Below are positions 1 through 9,619 of a stretch of DNA of 11,277 bases, piece by piece. The stretch lies in assembly GCA_034435395.1 (NCBI GenBank), contig DAOTXK010000264.1:1-11277 (forward strand), written 5' to 3'. The position numbers were made by a program, and so were the translations under genes. The notes under the pieces are model-generated. The model did no database searches. It was not told the DNA's origin and saw only the letters and a list, made by a program, of their open reading frames with translations. Within the stretch, counting starts at the first letter, position 1. Every line of letters begins with the position of its first letter. Source of the stretch: DAOTXK01 sp034435395. Its GTDB lineage: Bacteria; Chloroflexota; Anaerolineae; Aggregatilineales; Ch27.

Positions 1-693
1 GGCATAACCAGCCATGCCATCCTCACCGCGCGGCTCCGTGCCGACGAACTTCACAAAAACCACCCCGCTTTGAGGGAGCCACTGTTGCGGATATTTGCTG
101 AACAGCAGTATCCCGGCGACGGTCGGGTCGCCATCCTGGTTCAGCGCCCCGATCTCCTTAAGCAGGTCTTTCTCATCGCCGGTAAAGACGCGGCGCAGGC
201 GCTCTTCTCGCTTGGCCAGGTACTCGTCCAAAATGTCGCGATCAAAGTCGCTGAACGACGCGCCGGGGACGGTTTCCGCCTCGAAGTCGCCGGTGCTTTT
301 GGTGCTGGCCAGGCGGCGAATCTCGTCCCCACCCAGCGGGCGATTCTCCGCGCCGGAACGCACCAGCACCCGCCCATCCTCCAGGGCATGCAGTTCGATG
401 CTGCGGGGGACCCGAATGGCCACCACCGCGCCCTGCTCGGTTTCCACCTGTTCCCAGTTGCCGATCACCACCGGCGGGCGCAGCCGTGACTCCGCCTGCT
501 TCAGGATGTTCTCCAGGTCTTCGCTGTACACCTGCCCGACATACTCACCAGAGGCGTCCAGGCCGACGACGATGGTGCCGCCATCGGTATTGGCGAAGGC
601 CACCAGGGCCTCCGCCAGTGCCTCGGCAGTCGGTTCAGGGATAAATTCAAGCCGGCTGCTCGGCCCATGGTGTAAGTAGTTTGGGTCCAACAT
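1..693 (-). CDS. AlbA_2 (Schlafen-type) putative ATP-binding/DNA-binding regulator, 3' end cut by window
   Basis: The reading frame is open from an ATG at 693 to the window edge, giving 231 residues with no stop, so the C-terminal part is missing. Residues about 14-130 match the AlbA_2 (divergent AAA-4, Schlafen) pattern: an E-F element (SRLEF, 14-18), a long helix, the hallmark AFANTDGG at 32-39, then IVVGLD and a GEYVG turn. A conserved-type VRSGAENRPL element sits at 111-120, followed by a winged-helix-like linker and LLKEIGALNQDGDPTVAGILLFSKYP at about 177-202. The latter resembles RecG-like 'putative transcriptional regulator' proteins that end in a HATPase_c_4 domain; that end lies outside the window. 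Family members bind nucleic acid and are often called regulators, but the role here is unknown. The usual EFK is EFI in this protein. It starts 62 bases after gyrA on the same strand, so cotranscription is possible. No clear Shine-Dalgarno precedes the ATG. The family call is fairly firm; the function is not. Confidence 0.8.
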   Translation of the reverse strand, partial: MLDPNYLHHGPSSRLEFIPEPTAEALAEALVAFANTDGGTIVVGLDASGEYVGQVYSEDLENILKQAESRLRPPVVIGNWEQVETEQGAVVAIRVPRSIELHALEDGRVLVRSGAENRPLGGDEIRRLASTKSTGDFEAETVPGASFSDFDRDILDEYLAKREERLRRVFTGDEKDLLKEIGALNQDGDPTVAGILLFSKYPQQWLPQSGVVFVKFVGTEPRGEDGMAGYA

Positions 694-755
694 GGATGTG
701 AGTGTAATCAGGTTTGCCTGTGAGCGCCAGCGACAGCCCCCGGGAGCCGCCTGCC

Positions 756-3302
<2,547 letters not shown>

Positions 3303-3312
3303 ACCGATAAGG

Positions 3313-3317
3313 TCCTT
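3313..3317 (-). promoter_or_regulatory. Ribosome binding site that decides the gyrA start
   Basis: On the minus strand this reads AAGGA and lies ten bases before the ATG at 3302. No comparable motif precedes the upstream in-frame GTG at 3341. It therefore supports the shorter gyrA product, which also agrees with the typical N-terminus of the family. The spacing is slightly long. Confidence 0.55.
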
Positions 3318-3388
3318 AACTTTCTGCCTGTTAAGTGACACAAAAAGCGCCCGGAAACCTGAAAAAATCTCCAGGCGACGACAGGCAG

Positions 3389-3418
3389 ATTATACCCCAG
3401 GAGAGGCGCTCCGGCCAA
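3389..3418 (-). promoter_or_regulatory. Candidate gyrA promoter (TTGGCC-18-TATAAT)
   Basis: The minus strand has a perfect TATAAT at 3394-3389 and TTGGCC at 3418-3413 (four of six matches to TTGACA), separated by 18 bases. Transcription would start near 3382, leaving a leader of about 80 bases to the ATG at 3302. The -35 element is also half of the dyad GGCCAA-TT-TTGGCC (3413-3426), so it could be an operator or a chance GC-rich palindrome. Inferred from sequence match only. Confidence 0.55.
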
Positions 3419-3458
3419 TTTTGGCCGCCCCCAGGTGTGGCCTGGCCATCGGCCCTAA

Positions 3459-3504
3459 CCCCATATATGGGGGAAGAATGTCCCTCAACGCCCCTATATG
3501 TGGG
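3459..3504. promoter_or_regulatory. Palindrome pair in the divergent gyrA/TPR region, possible operator
   Basis: CCCCATATATGGGG at 3459-3472 is a perfect 14-bp palindrome. A degenerate relative, CCCCTATATGTGGG, occurs at 3491-3504 with five of seven base pairs symmetric. Their starts are 32 bp apart, close to three helical turns, so a protein could bind both on one face of the DNA. They sit between the two facing promoter candidates and belong to no likely coding sequence. No known regulator is recognised; the operator role is inferred. Confidence 0.4.
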
Positions 3505-3543
3505 AACCCGCCGATGGCTGACGCTTGAGCATCGCCACGGGTT

Positions 3544-3573
3544 TTGGCTTCCGGCTGGAGGAATGGTTACAAT
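3544..3573 (+). promoter_or_regulatory. Candidate promoter for the TPR/acylase genes, possibly leaderless
   Basis: TTGGCT at 3544-3549 and TACAAT at 3568-3573 are separated by 18 bases, the same layout as the opposing gyrA promoter. Seven bases after the -10 box comes the A of the ATG at 3581, so the transcript would begin at or within a base or two of the start codon. The GGAGGA at 3557-3562 would then be promoter spacer and not a ribosome binding site. Inferred. Confidence 0.45.
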
Positions 3574-3580
3574 CCCCAGC

Positions 3581-4717
3581 ATGATGACGCCAACGGTTTT
3601 CCGGCGCTTTTCCGTGTGGTGCCTGGCGCTGCTGATTGGCTGCGGCAGCGTCTGCGCCGGTTTGGTGATGGCCCAGGGCCAGGACCCCGGGGGCCGCCAG
3701 CTGTCCATCCTGATTACGGGATCGCAGCGCTTGACCGCCGAAGAGCGCACATTTACAGGAGAGCTGGCGGACACGCTGCGCCACGCCCTCGCCCAACACG
3801 CCCCAGAGGCCACACTGGCAGTATCCTACGCGGCGACGGACGACGAAAACGAGGCCGCAGACCAGGCGCTGGCGATCCAGGTGGCCCCTTACGTCCCGCC
3901 TTCCCACCTGTTTTCCTGTGACGAAGCCGCCGCCTGCGGACGGGTCGCCGTCGCCATGCATTTCCAGGCCCACTGGTCCCCCGCCGACACGCTTTTTTCC
4001 GCCGCCATCAACCCCTGTGTCCGGTTTGAGTACGTCGCGCCCTCGCTGGATGTGCCCGCTGAGGCCCCGCTGTTCAGCGATGTGGCGCTGGCCCTCTACG
4101 CCTACGCGACGGACGACTGCGCCACGGCGCTGCCCATCCTCCAGCGGATAAACGCCCAACCGTGGACATGGCGCGCCAGAGGGGCCAGCACCCCGACGAT
4201 GGCCTTCCTGCAGGCCCAATGTCACCGCGCCCAAGGGGATTACCACGCCGCGGTCGACATCCTGCAAGCTATCCACGACGCGCTCCCCGACGATCTGAAG
4301 ATCAGCGCTTACCTGGCCGACAGCCTGGCGCAGAATTTTGAGTTTGAGGCGGCGCTGGCGCTCGATGATCGTAACATCGCCGTCGCCAGAGATCAGTTGG
4401 AGAACACCGGGAATCCCCAGGATGAGCGATGGCTGGCCGAGCTGTACCTGCTGCGTGGGCAGCATCGGCTGTACCTCTATCAGTGGGATGCCGCTCTGGC
4501 CGACTACAATGCCGCACTGGCCCTGGAACACGCCCCGCCCCGCGTCTACTACTTCCGCGGCCTTCTGTACTATACTCAAAATACGCGGCAGGCGGCCTAC
4601 GACGATCTTACCCGCTACCTGGAACTGGAAACCGAGCCTGCCAGCCCGCTGATCTCCCTGGCCGAACAGTACGTGACCGAACTTGCCGCCCTGCTGACCA
4701 CGCCGCCGGCTGAGTAA
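3581..4717 (+). CDS. Exported or lipid-anchored TPR protein, function unknown
   Basis: 378 aa from the ATG at 3581. The frame is open back to 3335, but that stretch crosses both promoter candidates and the palindromes. An ATG at 3563 touches GGAGGA directly with no spacing, so the start is uncertain by a few codons. The N-terminus has a basic stretch and a hydrophobic core (about 9-30). LIGC at 18-21 fits a lipobox, and VMA|Q at 29-32 fits signal peptidase I, so anchoring is undecided. Residues about 40-100 form a small alpha/beta-looking domain (LSILITG, then an amphipathic helix) resembling the TolB/FlgO-type N-terminal fold; this is a weak inference. TPR-like helix pairs lie at about 205-238, 285-318 and 319-352. 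Mature cysteines at 113, 119, 146, 180 and 214 could form disulfides. A second TPR gene starts 20 bases later. Probably a protein-interaction scaffold outside the membrane; partner unknown. Confidence 0.72.
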   Translation: MMTPTVFRRFSVWCLALLIGCGSVCAGLVMAQGQDPGGRQLSILITGSQRLTAEERTFTGELADTLRHALAQHAPEATLAVSYAATDDENEAADQALAIQVAPYVPPSHLFSCDEAAACGRVAVAMHFQAHWSPADTLFSAAINPCVRFEYVAPSLDVPAEAPLFSDVALALYAYATDDCATALPILQRINAQPWTWRARGASTPTMAFLQAQCHRAQGDYHAAVDILQAIHDALPDDLKISAYLADSLAQNFEFEAALALDDRNIAVARDQLENTGNPQDERWLAELYLLRGQHRLYLYQWDAALADYNAALALEHAPPRVYYFRGLLYYTQNTRQAAYDDLTRYLELETEPASPLISLAEQYVTELAALLTTPPAE

Positions 4718-4737
4718 GGATAACAAGGAACAGCCTC

Positions 4738-6741
4738 ATGTCCGCTGCCCGTCTACGGGCCGCCCGTCTACGGGCCGCCATCCTGATCGCCACCGTCCTG
4801 CTGACGATGGGTACGCCCGCCCTCCCCGCCATCGCCCAGGAAGCGGACGCGCTGATCCTGGTGGCCGTGCCGGGAAGCGCCGGCGAACAACTGGCTGACC
4901 GTTTGCAGGCGCGGCTGGATGCCCTTCTGCCCGGCCACACCGTCCAGACGCGGCAGCGGCCCATTCAGTCGGCGCGAGTGGCCCTGCTGGCGGGCCAGCA
5001 GTACGGCGTGGCGCTGGTCATCTGGGCCACAGCCGACGCGCCGGACACCCTCCACCACACCACCACCGCGCCGGTATTCGCGACTGCCGAGCCGATCACC
5101 AGGGCATGGACGTTCGATCCCGGCGAAGTCCGGCAGCATATCGCCTACCTCGATATCGCCGTGGGACAGGCGGCGGTCCTGATCGGCGCCTGCGACCCGG
5201 CTCTGGCGGCCCTGGAGCTCGCCCTCGCGCGCGCGCCTGCCGGGTGGGAGGGCCTGGCTGAGGCGCACTACTACCGCGGCATCTGCCGTTCGCAGCGGGG
5301 CGACCGGGAGGCGGCGCTGGCCGATTTTGCCGCCGCTGCCGGGCAGATCGACGACTGGCGCTACCAGCAGGCGCTGGCCTGGGGGCACTTCGACCTGGGA
5401 GAAACCCGGCTGGCCCTGGCGGCGATGACCACGGCCATCACCCTGGCCCCGGACCGCGCCGACCTGTACCTGGACCGCGCCTTCTTCCATGAAAGCCGGG
5501 AAGCAACCAGCCTCGCCATCACCGACCTGACCGCCGCCCTGGCCCTGGAACCGGACAACGCCGACGCCTACCAGCGGCGCGGCCAAGCATATGGCCGCCT
5601 CGGCGATCACGCCGCCGCCCTGGCCGATTACAACCGGCTGGTGGCCCTGCGTCCTGGCGATCCCTATGCCCTCCTGGAACGGGCGAAGGTTTACTTCGTC
5701 ATGGAGGCTTATCCACACGCGCTCGACGATCTCAACATGGCGCTGGCCCTGGAGCCGGAATTCCCCGATCCGTTCATCTTTCAGCGAGGGCTGGCTTATC
5801 TCCAGCTGGGCGACTACGACCGGGCCGTGACCGAACTCCAGGACTACACCGCCCGGCGTCCGGAGGATGCCGCGGGCTGGATCAACCTGGGGCAGGCGCA
5901 TGAGCGTCTGGGCCACACCTTCAGCGCCGTCCAGGTCTACGAAACAGCGTTGGCGGTCGATCCGGAAGCCACTCATCTCTATTCCACCCTGGCCCGCCTC
6001 TACTATGACGCCTCCGCCGCCTTCGAGCCAGACTCGACGGAAGCGGCGAATTACCTGACAATGGCCATCCGCGTTGCGGATGAAGCCCTCCGCGCCTACG
6101 CCTCAGACGCCACCGCTTATCTCTACCGCGCCCTGGCTTACCTGGCGCAGGGCCGCCTGGAAAACGCGCTGGAAGACTTCAGCGCCGCCATCCGCGTCAA
6201 TCCGAACCAAGCAGCCGCCTACTACAACCGGGCCATCGTCTACACCCGGTTGGGCGACGCCGCGCTGGACGAGTCGGAGCGGCGGGCGCTTTACCGGGCG
6301 GCCATCGAGGACTATGCGGCGCTGCTGCAACTGGATTTCGCTACCTACAGCTATCTGCTGCCCTACATGGGTTATCTGTATGTCGAACTGGGCCAGTTCA
6401 CCGAGGCGCTTCAGCACTTCGACGCCTACACGGCAAGCCATCCGGGAGGGCCGCCTGATCAGGCGCTCGCCATCTACCAGGGGCGCGCTTACCTGGCACT
6501 GGGACGTTATGAGGAGGCGCTGACGGCTTATACGGCAGCCATCAGCGGCGACTCGCCGTCGTACACCTGCGAGGCGTACCTCGCCGCCGGCCTCATCGAA
6601 GGACGGGCTTTCGGGGCTTATGCGCCCGCCGCGGCCAACCTCCGGGCCTACCTGGGCCGCTCCTGCCCGGCCAATACCCTCATGCACACTCTGGTCCGGC
6701 TTTACCTCGCGGCCTGGGGGCGGCCAGGCCATCAGCTATAG
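4738..6741 (+). CDS. Secreted multi-TPR protein, function unknown
   Basis: 667 aa. The ATG at 4738 has AAGGAA seven bases upstream. Residues 1-33 are a signal peptide with a twice-repeated AARLR basic segment, a hydrophobic core and an AIA|Q cleavage site. Residues about 37-145 form an alpha/beta domain (ALILVAVPG, a helix with LADRLQARL, then YGVALVIWATAD at 89-100), laid out as in the preceding gene. From about 152 to 605 the protein is built of roughly ten to twelve TPRs of 34 residues. Clear units begin near 172, 206, 240, 274, 308, 342, 376, 456 and 490, with the usual A-x-x-x-x-L-x-P signature (for example ITLAPDRADLYLDRA and LALEPDNADAYQRRG). Cysteines are few (152, 183, 611, 643). It probably forms a superhelical protein-binding scaffold outside the membrane. 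It is likely cotranscribed with the gene before it and perhaps with the acylase gene after it. The specific ligand is unknown. Confidence 0.82.
   Translation: MSAARLRAARLRAAILIATVLLTMGTPALPAIAQEADALILVAVPGSAGEQLADRLQARLDALLPGHTVQTRQRPIQSARVALLAGQQYGVALVIWATADAPDTLHHTTTAPVFATAEPITRAWTFDPGEVRQHIAYLDIAVGQAAVLIGACDPALAALELALARAPAGWEGLAEAHYYRGICRSQRGDREAALADFAAAAGQIDDWRYQQALAWGHFDLGETRLALAAMTTAITLAPDRADLYLDRAFFHESREATSLAITDLTAALALEPDNADAYQRRGQAYGRLGDHAAALADYNRLVALRPGDPYALLERAKVYFVMEAYPHALDDLNMALALEPEFPDPFIFQRGLAYLQLGDYDRAVTELQDYTARRPEDAAGWINLGQAHERLGHTFSAVQVYETALAVDPEATHLYSTLARLYYDASAAFEPDSTEAANYLTMAIRVADEALRAYASDATAYLYRALAYLAQGRLENALEDFSAAIRVNPNQAAAYYNRAIVYTRLGDAALDESERRALYRAAIEDYAALLQLDFATYSYLLPYMGYLYVELGQFTEALQHFDAYTASHPGGPPDQALAIYQGRAYLALGRYEEALTAYTAAISGDSPSYTCEAYLAAGLIEGRAFGAYAPAAANLRAYLGRSCPANTLMHTLVRLYLAAWGRPGHQL
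4747..4779 (+). repeat. 15-bp in-frame tandem repeat in the signal peptide
   Basis: GCCCGTCTACGGGCC occurs twice in direct succession at 4747-4761 and 4762-4776, and the next three bases start a third copy. It encodes two AARLR pentads, so the basic n-region of the signal peptide is doubled. Being five codons long, gain or loss of a unit would not shift the frame. Confidence 0.9.
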
Positions 6742-6815
6742 ATATGAATTTCAGGTACCAGGCGGTAAATTGATGGCGCATCCTTGCATCCTGTCGAGTC
6801 CTTCAGAGGTCCAAG

Positions 6816-9500
6816 ATGAAGCCCACCAACTTATTCCTGTCTGTTTTTGTGGCGGTCGCGCTGATGGTGGTCCTTACAGTTGGCGGCCTGCTGTGGTTCA
6901 ACCTGCGCCGGATGATGCCGGTTCACGATGGCCTGGCTTACGTCACCGGCCTGCACGACACGGTGGAGGTCATCCGCGATGAATGGGGCATCCCCCATAT
7001 CTACGCCAGCCACCCGGACGACCTGTTCTTCGCCCAGGGGTATGTCCAGGCGCAGGACCGGTGGTGGCAGATGGAATTCCAGCGGCACACCGGCCTGGGC
7101 CGCATCGGCGAGCTGACCGGCTACAACCTGAGCGCGGTCGAGAGCGACCTGTTCATCCGCACCTGGGGCTGGAACCGCGCCGCCGTCGCCGACACCGATT
7201 TTGTGAGCGAGGAGACCCGCCAGGTGTTGGAGGCCTACGCAGCCGGCGTCAATACCTACATCGCCGGGAAGCCGGGCGGCGCGCTGGCCCTGGAATATTC
7301 CCTGCTCGGCCTCAACGGGGTGAACATCGTCGTCGAACCGTGGGAGCCGCTGCACTCGCTGGCCTGGGCCAAGGTTATGGCCTGGAACCTCGGCGGCAAC
7401 GCGGCCACCGAACGGCTGCGCCTGCGGCTGTACGAGGAAATCGGGCCGGAGATGGCTGATCTCTACCTCCCCCCCTACCCCTTTGACCGCCGCCCGACCA
7501 TCCTCACCGCCGACGATCTGCCCGTCACCGCTGAGTCGCTGTCCGCCGCCGCGCCCGTCGCGCCGCCCGGCGTGGACTACGCCGCCCTGGACGTGACCAC
7601 CGCGCTGGCCGGTGGCCCGCTGGCCGAGGCGCTCCTGCCCCAGCAGGGCCAGGATATCGGCAGCAACAACTGGGTGATCGCCGGGAGCAACACCGCCTCC
7701 GGGCGGCCCATCCTGGCCAATGACCCGCACCTGGGCATTCAGATGCCCTCTATCTGGTATGAGATCGGCCTGCACTGCCGCCCGGTCAGCGCGGACTGTC
7801 CCTACGATCTGGTGGGCTTCAGTTTCGTCGGCGTGCCGGGCATCATCATCGGCCACAACCCGCGCATCGCCTGGGGCGTGACCAACGTCGGCCCGGACGT
7901 GCAGGACCTTTACATCATCCGCGTCAACCCTGACGATCCCTTCCAGTACGACTACGACGGCGAGTGGCGCGATATGGAGGTTGTGACCGAGGTCATCCGC
8001 TTCGGCAATGGCTACCGGGAACGCGCCGATGACCCGGCGACGGAGCCGTGCGAGGGCGTTTCCGGCCTGCCGATCAACGCCGACGGCGACCTGGAAATCC
8101 AGGTACGTCTGACCCATTTCGGCCCGATCATCACCGACAACACGATCACCGACGACTGCCGGTTTGTCGCCTTTGACGAGACAAGCGATCCCCTGGCCCT
8201 GCGCTGGACGGCGCTGGAACCTGGCGACCTGTTCCGGGCCTTTCTGGAAATTAATCGGGCGGCGAACTGGGAGGATTTTCGCGCCGCGCTGGCTTACTTC
8301 GACTGGCCTTCCCAGAACTTCGTCTACGCCGACGTGGACGGGAACATTGGCTACCAGATGCCCGGCAAGATTCCGATCCGCGCCGCCGACCACAGCGGCC
8401 TGGTGCCCGTCCCCGGCTGGACGGCGGATTACGAATGGCGGGGCTACATCCCCTACGACCGGCTGCCGCGCGCCCTGAACCCGGAACGAGGCTGGATCGT
8501 GACCGCCAACCACGCCGTCGTGCCGCCGATCTATTACGACCAGCTGGCCCAGGAACTCGGAGATGCCTATGGCGAGGACGCCAACACCGTCATCAGCCAG
8601 GAGTGGGAATACGGCTATCGCGGCCAGCGCATCGTGGACATGGTCAGCGCTACCGCCGCCCATACCGCCGAGACGGTGGCCGAAATCCAGGGGGATAACC
8701 ACAACCTCAAAGCTGAGGAACTGCTGCCCTATCTGTTAAACCTGGAACCTGAGGATGCCGACCTGGCCGAGGCGGTCCAATGGCTGGCCGAATGGAATTT
8801 ACAGAACACCATGGACGACCCCCAATCGGACCCGCCTGCCGCGCCACGTGCGGCGTTGTTTGAGGCCTTCTGGGTCGCCCTGGTGGACAATCTGTGGAAC
8901 GACCAGCTTGGTTTCGCCAGTGACGGCGGTTCCAACGTCATGTGGGGCACGCGGCTGTTGCTGGATCGGCCCGATCATCAGTGGTGGGATGACATCCGGA
9001 CCGAGGATGTCGTCGAAACCCGCGACGACATCCTGATCCGCTCGCTGCGCGACGCGCTGGACTATATGTCGGAAAACTGGGGCGCGGATCGCGAGTCCTG
9101 GCGCTGGGGCGATCTGCACACCGCCACCTTCGTCAGCAATCCCCTGGGCCAGAGCGGCATCGGCCTGATCGAAAGCCTGTTCAACGCCGGGCCGGTGCCG
9201 ACCGGCGGCGGGTCGGGCATCGTCAATGCCACCGGGTGGAGCGCCAGCCAGCCGTTCGCCGTCCGCAGCCTGCCCTCGCTGCGGGTGATCATCGACATGG
9301 CCGATCTGGAAAACAGCTGCGCCATTCACACCACCGGGCAGAGCGGCCATCCCTTCAGCCCGCATTACGCCGACCTGATCAACGACTGGCGCTTCATCCG
9401 CTACCACCCGCTGCGGTTTGGAGAGGAGGCGGTCCGGGAGGCCGCCGCCCATCGCCTGGAATTGCGCCCGGCCCCTGCCATTGGACAGGCTGGCGAATGA
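6816..9500 (+). CDS. Membrane-anchored penicillin acylase family (S45) Ntn-hydrolase
   Basis: 894 aa. The ATG at 6816 has AGAGG six bases upstream. Residues 6-28 are one hydrophobic segment, an uncleaved anchor or signal sequence. The alpha chain follows, with the family opening VEVIRDEWGIPHIYASHPDDLFFAQGY at about 50-76 and AQDRWWQME. The linker ends before Gly282-Ser283 in the motif GSNNWV, where members cut themselves and expose the N-terminal Ser as nucleophile. Beta-chain marks are ANDPHL at 301-306, Asp361/Asp364 in PDVQDLY (the calcium-site position in penicillin G acylase), TANHAVV at 563-569 with the oxyanion Asn565, and the end motif GQSGHPFSPHYADLI at 841-855. Known members hydrolyse amide bonds of beta-lactams, acyl-homoserine lactones or other N-acyl compounds; which applies here cannot be told. 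Cys321/Cys328 and Cys412/Cys448 may pair as disulfides outside the cell. It follows the second TPR gene by 74 bases, where I see no convincing promoter. Confidence 0.93.
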   Translation: MKPTNLFLSVFVAVALMVVLTVGGLLWFNLRRMMPVHDGLAYVTGLHDTVEVIRDEWGIPHIYASHPDDLFFAQGYVQAQDRWWQMEFQRHTGLGRIGELTGYNLSAVESDLFIRTWGWNRAAVADTDFVSEETRQVLEAYAAGVNTYIAGKPGGALALEYSLLGLNGVNIVVEPWEPLHSLAWAKVMAWNLGGNAATERLRLRLYEEIGPEMADLYLPPYPFDRRPTILTADDLPVTAESLSAAAPVAPPGVDYAALDVTTALAGGPLAEALLPQQGQDIGSNNWVIAGSNTASGRPILANDPHLGIQMPSIWYEIGLHCRPVSADCPYDLVGFSFVGVPGIIIGHNPRIAWGVTNVGPDVQDLYIIRVNPDDPFQYDYDGEWRDMEVVTEVIRFGNGYRERADDPATEPCEGVSGLPINADGDLEIQVRLTHFGPIITDNTITDDCRFVAFDETSDPLALRWTALEPGDLFRAFLEINRAANWEDFRAALAYFDWPSQNFVYADVDGNIGYQMPGKIPIRAADHSGLVPVPGWTADYEWRGYIPYDRLPRALNPERGWIVTANHAVVPPIYYDQLAQELGDAYGEDANTVISQEWEYGYRGQRIVDMVSATAAHTAETVAEIQGDNHNLKAEELLPYLLNLEPEDADLAEAVQWLAEWNLQNTMDDPQSDPPAAPRAALFEAFWVALVDNLWNDQLGFASDGGSNVMWGTRLLLDRPDHQWWDDIRTEDVVETRDDILIRSLRDALDYMSENWGADRESWRWGDLHTATFVSNPLGQSGIGLIESLFNAGPVPTGGGSGIVNATGWSASQPFAVRSLPSLRVIIDMADLENSCAIHTTGQSGHPFSPHYADLINDWRFIRYHPLRFGEEAVREAAAHRLELRPAPAIGQAGE

Positions 9501-9511
9501 GCCAGAGGGAG

Positions 9512-9554
9512 AACCAAGGGCGTGGATCGGGTCCTCTGATCCACGCCCTTGGTT
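9512..9554. terminator. 17-bp perfect hairpin after the acylase gene
   Basis: AACCAAGGGCGTGGATC (9512-9528) pairs fully with its complement at 9538-9554 around a 9-base loop. It begins 12 bases after the acylase stop, between convergent genes, so it would fold in transcripts of either strand. No T-run follows on either side, so it is not a classic intrinsic terminator. It may block read-through or protect the mRNA 3' end. Confidence 0.6.
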
Positions 9555-9571
9555 GCGAACGAGAATGTAAA

Positions 9572-9589
9572 GGCGTCCCCAGGGACGCC
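9572..9589 (-). terminator. Probable terminator of the 76-aa membrane protein gene
   Basis: GGCGTCCC (9572-9579) and GGGACGCC (9582-9589) form an eight-base dyad with two bases between, so a real loop would open a few pairs. On the minus strand it is followed by TTTACATTCTC, a weak U-rich tail. It lies about 30 bases past the stop of the small gene at 9620. Confidence 0.5.
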
Positions 9590-9619
9590 CGGAAAAGCCG
9601 GAGCCGCCCGGCGACCCGA

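Noticed and set aside
3461..3470. CCATATATGG as a CArG box
   Set aside because: It matches the eukaryotic serum-response motif by sequence only. In a bacterial gyrA region it is better treated as part of a 14-bp palindrome.
3335..3580. N-terminal extension of the first TPR protein to an ATG at 3335
   Set aside because: It would cross both promoter candidates and the palindromes and overlap the gyrA leader. The signal peptide starts only after 3563-3581.
3494..5976. Long minus-strand frames opposite the two TPR genes (3494-4726 and 4768-5976)
   Set aside because: They mirror the TPR genes in high-GC DNA and have no recognisable domain or ribosome binding site. The plus-strand products have signal peptides and TPRs.
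6742..6815. A separate promoter for the acylase gene (TATAGA near 6735, TTGATG near 6770)
   Set aside because: No acceptable -35/-10 pair with proper spacing was found, so cotranscription with the TPR genes is as likely.
6831..8702. A 623-codon open frame on the minus strand opposite the acylase
   Set aside because: It is antisense to a clear S45 acylase and shows low-complexity Gly/Val/His composition without motifs.
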